Part shown: positions 17,022-19,590 of the stretch, one piece after another | Layout of the letters: the number at the start of each line of letters is the position of its first letter | How positions within the stretch are numbered: the first letter of the stretch is position 1 | Assembly: GCA_002309765.1 (NCBI GenBank) | Contig: DBXY01000007.1 | Location: forward strand, 1 to 19,590 | Direction: 5' to 3' | Origin: Verrucomicrobia bacterium UBA1200 | Lineage (GTDB): Bacteria > Verrucomicrobiota > Kiritimatiellia > RFP12 > UBA1067 | DNA: 19,590 nt | Translations under genes and position numbers: made by a program | Notes under the pieces: model-generated | What the model was told of the DNA's origin: nothing | Seen by the model: the letters and a program-made list of their open reading frames with translations, nothing else | The model's database searches: none

Positions 17022-17339
17022 ATGAACGACGCAACGAAGGCCGCGATCAAGGCGTTGGCCAAGAACGATCCGACGATCACCCCCACGGAGCTTTCCGCGA
17101 TCCTTGGGGCAAGCAAAACCAAACCCGGCGCGGATGTCGATACGGTGGTGTCCGCCCAAGAGGCCGGGAAGATTCTGGGGAAATCCCCAAGGGTGCTGCG
17201 TATCTACGCAAAGCGGGGGTTGCTTCGGAGGGTGTGGCCGAAGGGCTTCGGGCGTTCCATCGGTTACAGCCGCCAAAGCATAATGGAGTTCATGAACCGC
17301 GACAACTGGGAGGTGGCGAAAGATGAAGCTATTGTCTAG
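17022..17339 (+). CDS. Helix-turn-helix (MerR/excisionase-like) DNA-binding protein
   Basis: This 105-residue protein begins at the ATG at 17022, preceded by AAAGG with suitable spacing; the frame is open back to 16971 but without a better start. The first 45 residues are helical and charged (ATKAAIKALAKNDPTITPTE). The second part is a winged helix-turn-helix of the excisionase/MerR-like type: VVSAQEAGKILGKSPRVLRI, then YAKRGLLRRVWPKGFGR, then SIGYSRQSIMEFMNR. In many elements such proteins act as recombination directionality factors (Xis) or as repressors. Its position after the element's control region, as first gene of a tight operon, fits either role. Its end overlaps the next gene by 17 bp. 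Confidence 0.8.
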   Translation: MNDATKAAIKALAKNDPTITPTELSAILGASKTKPGADVDTVVSAQEAGKILGKSPRVLRIYAKRGLLRRVWPKGFGRSIGYSRQSIMEFMNRDNWEVAKDEAIV

Positions 17340-17508
17340 GAAAGAGGTGGCGGAACGGCTGGGACGCAAGCCCCGGTGGGTGACGGAACGCCTAGTCAAG
17401 CCGCGCTTGCTGACGGTGGTTAAGATGGGCGGATCGCATTGGATGGTTCGGGAGTCTGATTTGGAAAAGCTGATGGAGAAAATGGCGCATAAAGGAAAGG
17501 TGGCATAA
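17323..17508 (+). CDS. Small helix-turn-helix protein, excisionase-like
   Basis: The product is 61 residues. It starts inside the preceding gene and has a good ribosome binding site (GGGAGG, about 9 bp upstream). Almost the whole protein is one HTH_17/excisionase-type domain: MKLLSRKEVAERLGRKPRWV contains the helix-turn-helix, and VVKMGGSHWMVRESDLEKLM matches the wing and last helix. Two such proteins in a row are unusual; one may be the directionality factor and the other a transcription regulator. The next gene starts 2 bp after the stop, so co-translation is likely. Confidence 0.8.
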   Translation: MKLLSRKEVAERLGRKPRWVTERLVKPRLLTVVKMGGSHWMVRESDLEKLMEKMAHKGKVA

Positions 17509-17510
17509 CC

Positions 17511-18065
17511 ATGAAGAAGAACGGCAAAACGGCGAAGGGCGCGGCCCCGAAGGTTTACCAGCTGCGGGCGAAGGTTTCCGAGGACGGCATGAAGGACATT
17601 GCCGAAGTCAAGAAGCGTTGGGGTTTCAGCAACGGCGCGATTATGGAGAACGGCGCGGCGGCGATCCTTGACCGGGAAGCGGGGCTAAAAGGGCAGTTCA
17701 AACCCGCCCCGCCCGTTCCGGCGGCCCCGGAATCAGCCCCGCAGGTCGATTACTTCGAGACGGCCTGCCGCATGAGCTACAACCGGCTGAAGATCTACCA
17801 CGAACAGCAGACCGCCGCTTTCAAACGGCTGTTTGAATACTTCGGGGGCGCGGTTGACGCGCTGGCGGGTATGTCAGCCGATGGCGTTGCGCTCGATCAT
17901 TTGGGCGCGATAAGCAAATGCCTTTCCCGCATAGCTTCGGAACTGGCGAATCTAATGACCGAGGCGGAGGTATTCCACGACACTTTCCGCAGCGAATGGC
18001 AGACGCTGCACGGATTGCGCTATAACAAGGCCGAAGAGGGGAAGGGGGGCGGCAATGCGCGATAA
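17511..18065 (+). CDS. Probable ribbon-helix-helix DNA-binding protein
   Basis: This 184-residue protein is not clearly assigned. Residues about 14-55 fit a ribbon-helix-helix fold: a strand (VYQLRAKVSED), a helix (GMKDIAEVKKRWG) and a second helix after an S-N cap (SNGAIMENGAAAILDREAG). A proline-rich linker (KPAPPVPAAPESAPQ, about 65-80) leads to a helical C-terminal part of about 100 residues (SKCLSRIASELANLMTEAEV). That layout occurs in plasmid mobilisation accessory proteins (MobC-like) and in partition or copy-control regulators, so a role in DNA processing of the element is plausible but unproven. A good AAAGGTGG ribosome binding site precedes the ATG. The gene is GC-rich and its end overlaps the next small gene by 11 bp. 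Confidence 0.65.
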   Translation: MKKNGKTAKGAAPKVYQLRAKVSEDGMKDIAEVKKRWGFSNGAIMENGAAAILDREAGLKGQFKPAPPVPAAPESAPQVDYFETACRMSYNRLKIYHEQQTAAFKRLFEYFGGAVDALAGMSADGVALDHLGAISKCLSRIASELANLMTEAEVFHDTFRSEWQTLHGLRYNKAEEGKGGGNAR

Positions 18066-18213
18066 CTTGAGCCTGGCGGAACTCAATGTCAGGGCGAACA
18101 CCGAGCCGCTGCCGCCGCCGCCGCCCGTTCCGTGGTGGGTGGGCGCGTGGCGGCTGTTTAGGCGATATTGCGGGATGGCGGCTTACGCTTGGCGGCTGCG
18201 CCGCTGGCGGTGA
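18055..18213 (+). CDS. 52-residue Pro/Trp/Arg-rich small protein
   Basis: This short frame starts at an ATG overlapping the end of the previous gene (11 bp), with GGGGGGCGG just upstream as a possible ribosome binding site. The product has a short polar N-terminus (MRDNLSLAELNVR), then PLPPPPPVPWWVGAW, then a cationic amphipathic end (WRLFRRYCGMAAYAWRLRRW). It could be a membrane-associated or nucleic-acid-associated small protein. I recognise no family. Overlap with the upstream gene supports translation, but its small size leaves doubt. A 70-residue frame overlapping it (18086-18298) is Gly/Arg-rich and looks like a shadow. Confidence 0.5.
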   Translation: MRDNLSLAELNVRANTEPLPPPPPVPWWVGAWRLFRRYCGMAAYAWRLRRWR

Positions 18214-18222
18214 GGACGGGGG

Positions 18223-18269
18223 CAAGCCCTGCGCGGAGAAACACGATGAAAAGGCCGCGCAGGGGCTTG
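18223..18269. other. Strong GC-rich stem-loop without T tract
   Basis: CAAGCCCTGCGCGG (18223-18236) is complementary to CCGCGCAGGGGCTTG (18255-18269) over 14 bp with a single bulged G; the loop is 18 nt. No run of T follows on the + strand, so it is not a standard terminator. It lies between the small-protein gene and the tandem repeats before the replication-like gene. It could be an RNA control structure or a single-strand DNA structure used in replication or transfer. Confidence 0.6.
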
Positions 18270-18306
18270 GGTATCTAAAACACAGCAAAAGGGGGTGAGT
18301 TGGAAA

Positions 18307-18339
18307 AGTGAGCAGAAAGTGAGCAGAAAGTGGGCAGAA
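18307..18339. repeat. Three tandem 11-bp direct repeats
   Basis: AGTGAGCAGAA occurs at 18307-18317 and 18318-18328, and AGTGGGCAGAA at 18329-18339. The 11-bp period is about one helical turn, and the array ends 13 bp before the start of the replication-like gene. This is the layout of an autoregulatory operator or short iteron array. The last copy runs into AGAAGGG, the likely ribosome binding site. Confidence 0.75.
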
Positions 18340-18352
18340 AGAAGGGTTAATT

Positions 18353-19369
18353 ATGGGTGTTAATTACATTCGGGAAGTTAATACAATACTGGCTTATACC
18401 AAGAACCACGGTTTAAGCCAGGCACAGATAAATGTGTGGAAGACGATTGCTTTCCATATGAATGACCAACGCCGCGAATGCTGGCCGCGAGAAGACACGA
18501 TTGGCAGGGAATGCGGCATATGTCAGCGGGGTACGGTTATCGGCGCGGTCAAAAAGCTTAATAGCCTAGGGTTAATCACCATCAAAAAGGAGAAGCGTAT
18601 GTCGGTGGGCTTCCCCCATAATGTGTATTCCCGCGGCCCAATGTGGGTTTATCTTATCCCGCGTTGCGAAGAGTTGCTTCGCCTTGAGTCTAGTGACCAA
18701 CCACGCGAAAAGGAACGATCCAAACCGCTGATTGATTACCTTAAGGCGGTGGAAGAGCTTCGTAGTAATAACGTAGATACTACGTTACATAACGTAGATC
18801 TACGTAACAATGTCTTAAAGAATACTACAGAGTATGTGGGGGAAAACCACACAGAGTATGTGGGGGAAAACCACACAGAGTATGCGGTGGAAAACCACAC
18901 ACTAACAGAACCGTCAACAGAACCGTTAAAAGAACCGTTAAAAGATAGTATCTTTGCCCCCCTCGCCGGGGGGCCGTGTTCCGAAGACACAAACACTCAT
19001 AAAGGGAGGGGAAATAGCAGAGCTGACTACAGGGAAATTCTCCAAGTGTTGACTTGTTCAGAGAAGGAACTAAAGCGAAAGTTTCCGAACATCTATGAAA
19101 TGTTGCCGGAGGAGGCATTAGAAGGCTTTGTAAAAAGAGCTTTTGGGTATTTCAGAGCAAGCTTTAACGGCTTCATATCGAAGAACTGGAGGGAAGACTT
19201 AAAACAAGAATTTGACAAAGCTTTGAACGATTTCGCCAAAAGTTGCGGCAAAATTGACGCATTCGCAGATTTACACGATCCTGATAACCCGCAGGGCGAA
19301 CCAATAGGAAGCTTCTTTGAGGCATGCCAAACTACGAATAAGCTGGGGATATCGGCCCAAGCGGGATAA
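18353..19369 (+). CDS. Winged-helix protein, probable replication initiator
   Basis: The 338-residue protein has an N-terminal domain (about 1-115) typical of plasmid and phage replication proteins with a winged helix-turn-helix: LSQAQINVWKTIAFHMNDQR, then CWPREDTIGRECGICQRGTV, then IGAVKKLNSLGLITIKKEKR. A hydrophilic linker (about 138-205) is encoded by nested DNA repeats: TEYVGENH twice and TEYAVENH, then TEPS, TEPL, KEPL. The C-terminal domain (about 225-320) is helical (EEALEGFVKRAFGYFRASF, then NWREDLKQEFDKALNDFAK) and may bind a helicase or loader. The order DNA-binding domain, repeat-encoded linker, C-terminal domain recalls lambda O. The gene is much less GC-rich than the operon before it, suggesting a separate origin. 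The initiator role is inferred from architecture; a transcriptional regulator is the main alternative. Confidence 0.7.
   Translation: MGVNYIREVNTILAYTKNHGLSQAQINVWKTIAFHMNDQRRECWPREDTIGRECGICQRGTVIGAVKKLNSLGLITIKKEKRMSVGFPHNVYSRGPMWVYLIPRCEELLRLESSDQPREKERSKPLIDYLKAVEELRSNNVDTTLHNVDLRNNVLKNTTEYVGENHTEYVGENHTEYAVENHTLTEPSTEPLKEPLKDSIFAPLAGGPCSEDTNTHKGRGNSRADYREILQVLTCSEKELKRKFPNIYEMLPEEALEGFVKRAFGYFRASFNGFISKNWREDLKQEFDKALNDFAKSCGKIDAFADLHDPDNPQGEPIGSFFEACQTTNKLGISAQAG
18770..18805. repeat. Two adjacent palindromes inside the replication-like gene
   Basis: AACGTAG-ATA-CTACGTT (18770-18786) has perfect 7-bp arms, and ACGTAGATCTACGT (18792-18805) is a perfect 14-bp palindrome. Both share the core ACGTAGAT and their centres are about 20.5 bp apart, two helical turns. 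They code for NNVDTTLHNVDL in the linker. They look like paired binding sites for a dimeric protein, most simply the gene's own product. Confidence 0.7.
18827..18898. repeat. Three tandem 24-bp repeats in the replication-like gene
   Basis: Units 18827-18850 and 18851-18874 are identical; 18875-18898 differs by only a few bases. Each starts ACAGAGTATG and ends GGAAAACCAC. The period is a multiple of three, so the frame is kept and an 8-residue peptide (TEYVGENH) is repeated. The exact identity of the first two units at DNA level suggests recent duplication or selection on the DNA itself. Confidence 0.9.
18904..18939. repeat. Three tandem 12-bp repeats
   Basis: AACAGAACCGTC (18904-18915), AACAGAACCGTT (18916-18927) and AAAAGAACCGTT (18928-18939) follow almost directly on the 24-bp array and encode TEPS-TEPL-KEPL. 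They form a second iteron-like array of different period in the same linker. Confidence 0.85.
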
Positions 19370-19418
19370 CCCCAATTTCCGCCGTCCCGATATCGTCACC
19401 AACACTTCTTGACCAGTA

Positions 19419-19466
19419 CGCGCCGACAGCTTGCCATTTCGGCAAACGGTGCAAGAGTGCGTTTTT
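19419..19466. other. Nested inverted repeats followed by AGTGCG and a T run
   Basis: Between the replication-like gene and the last partial gene, TTGCC (19431-19435) pairs with GGCAA (19441-19445). Alternatively CTTGC (19430-19434) pairs with GCAAG (19451-19455). AGTGCG (19456-19461) and TTTTT (19462-19466) follow directly. CGCGC (19419-19423) can also pair with GTGCG by one wobble, which would make an imperfect terminator. An inverted repeat beside an AGTGCG word also loosely recalls mobilisation origins of the RSF1010 type. The sequence does not decide between these. Confidence 0.35.
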
Positions 19467-19491
19467 ACCAAACGAAAGGATCGGTGACGGT

Positions 19492-19590
19492 ATGAGAGAC
19501 GAATTATTCTTCAAGCTGCGCAGCATGGACAAGGCGATGGTCGAGCGGTTGGCCAACTGCAAGAAACACTCCGAAGAGCGGAACAGGGTA
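19492..19590 (+). CDS. Start of an unknown gene, cut by the window end
   Basis: An ATG at 19492, about 11 bp after AAAGGA, opens a frame of 33 codons that runs off the window. The visible peptide is charged and helical (MRDELFFKLRSMDKAMVERL, then ANCKKHSEERNRV) and shows no recognisable motif. Its distance from the preceding gene (122 bp) and the inverted repeats in between suggest a new transcription unit. Function is unknown. Confidence 0.5.
   Translation, partial: MRDELFFKLRSMDKAMVERLANCKKHSEERNRV

Larger units (their letters stand above)
14261..19590. mobile_element. Left part of a tRNA-integrated mobile element
   Basis: The displaced tRNA 3' end, a tyrosine recombinase starting about 140 bp away and transcribed inward, excisionase-like genes, a ribbon-helix-helix protein and a winged-helix replication-like gene together define an integrated element. 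The orientation of the tRNA fragment predicts that the intact tRNA lies at the far end, right of this window, still on the minus strand and with its 3' end pointing into the element. GC content varies strongly along the element (rich in 17000-18250, poorer in 18350-19370), as expected for a mosaic. The class is undetermined: no structural phage gene or relaxase is visible. Confidence 0.8.

Noticed and set aside
16862..17326. 154-residue frame overlapping the first helix-turn-helix gene
   Set aside because: Its product is charged and low-complexity, and it begins inside the terminator; the overlapping frame from 17022 encodes a recognisable DNA-binding domain.
18086..18298. 70-residue Gly/Arg-rich frame
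   Set aside because: It crosses the long stem-loop and overlaps the 52-residue frame; its composition is that of GC-rich shadow sequence.
18827..18939. CRISPR-like array
   Set aside because: The units are directly tandem with no spacers, keep the reading frame and lie within a gene.

Overview
The window joins about 14.2 kb of ordinary bacterial chromosome to the first 5.3 kb of an integrated mobile element. Base composition (about half G+C), GTG/TTG starts, tight operons and a two-subunit NADPH-type glutamate synthase indicate a Gram-negative-type bacterium. A MocA-type dehydrogenase paired with a TIM-barrel sugar isomerase, and purine-rich GARTGA-like intergenic sequence, would suit the PVC group (Lentisphaerota, Kiritimatiellota, Verrucomicrobiota). 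That placement is a weak inference; no marker gene here settles it.

Chromosomal part (1-14260), all on the + strand. It opens with the 3' end of a MATE-family efflux pump. A 301-bp control region follows, then gltD-gltB (glutamate synthase), with a palindrome and a sigma54-like -24/-12 motif upstream. A hairpin ends that unit. Next come a translationally coupled pair (Gfo/Idh/MocA oxidoreductase and sugar-phosphate isomerase/epimerase), an RluA-type pseudouridine synthase, a DinG/XPD-type iron-sulfur helicase, aroE (shikimate dehydrogenase) and an EamA-type transporter. A strong, apparently bidirectional terminator closes the region.

Junction. Directly after that terminator, on the minus strand, lies only the 3' half of a tRNA with anticodon CAT: anticodon loop, T arm, acceptor strand and encoded CCA. 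No 5' half follows. A tyrosine recombinase gene starts about 140 bp further on. This is the arrangement of an element integrated at the 3' end of a tRNA gene. The intact tRNA, and the far end of the element, should lie to the right of the window.

Element (about 14261 to beyond 19590). The order is: integrase; an overlapping gene of unknown function; a terminator and a control region with repeated TTTCCATT motifs; a tightly overlapping set of small genes (two MerR/excisionase-like helix-turn-helix proteins, a probable ribbon-helix-helix protein, a 52-residue Pro/Trp/Arg-rich peptide); a long GC-rich stem-loop; three tandem 11-bp repeats; and a winged-helix protein that looks like a replication initiator. 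The middle of that last gene is packed with nested repeats: two palindromes, three 24-bp repeats and three 12-bp repeats. This recalls lambda gene O, where the origin lies inside the initiator gene. No capsid, portal or relaxase gene is visible, so phage, satellite, mobilizable element and integrated plasmid all remain possible. The element is the most likely novel system in the window.
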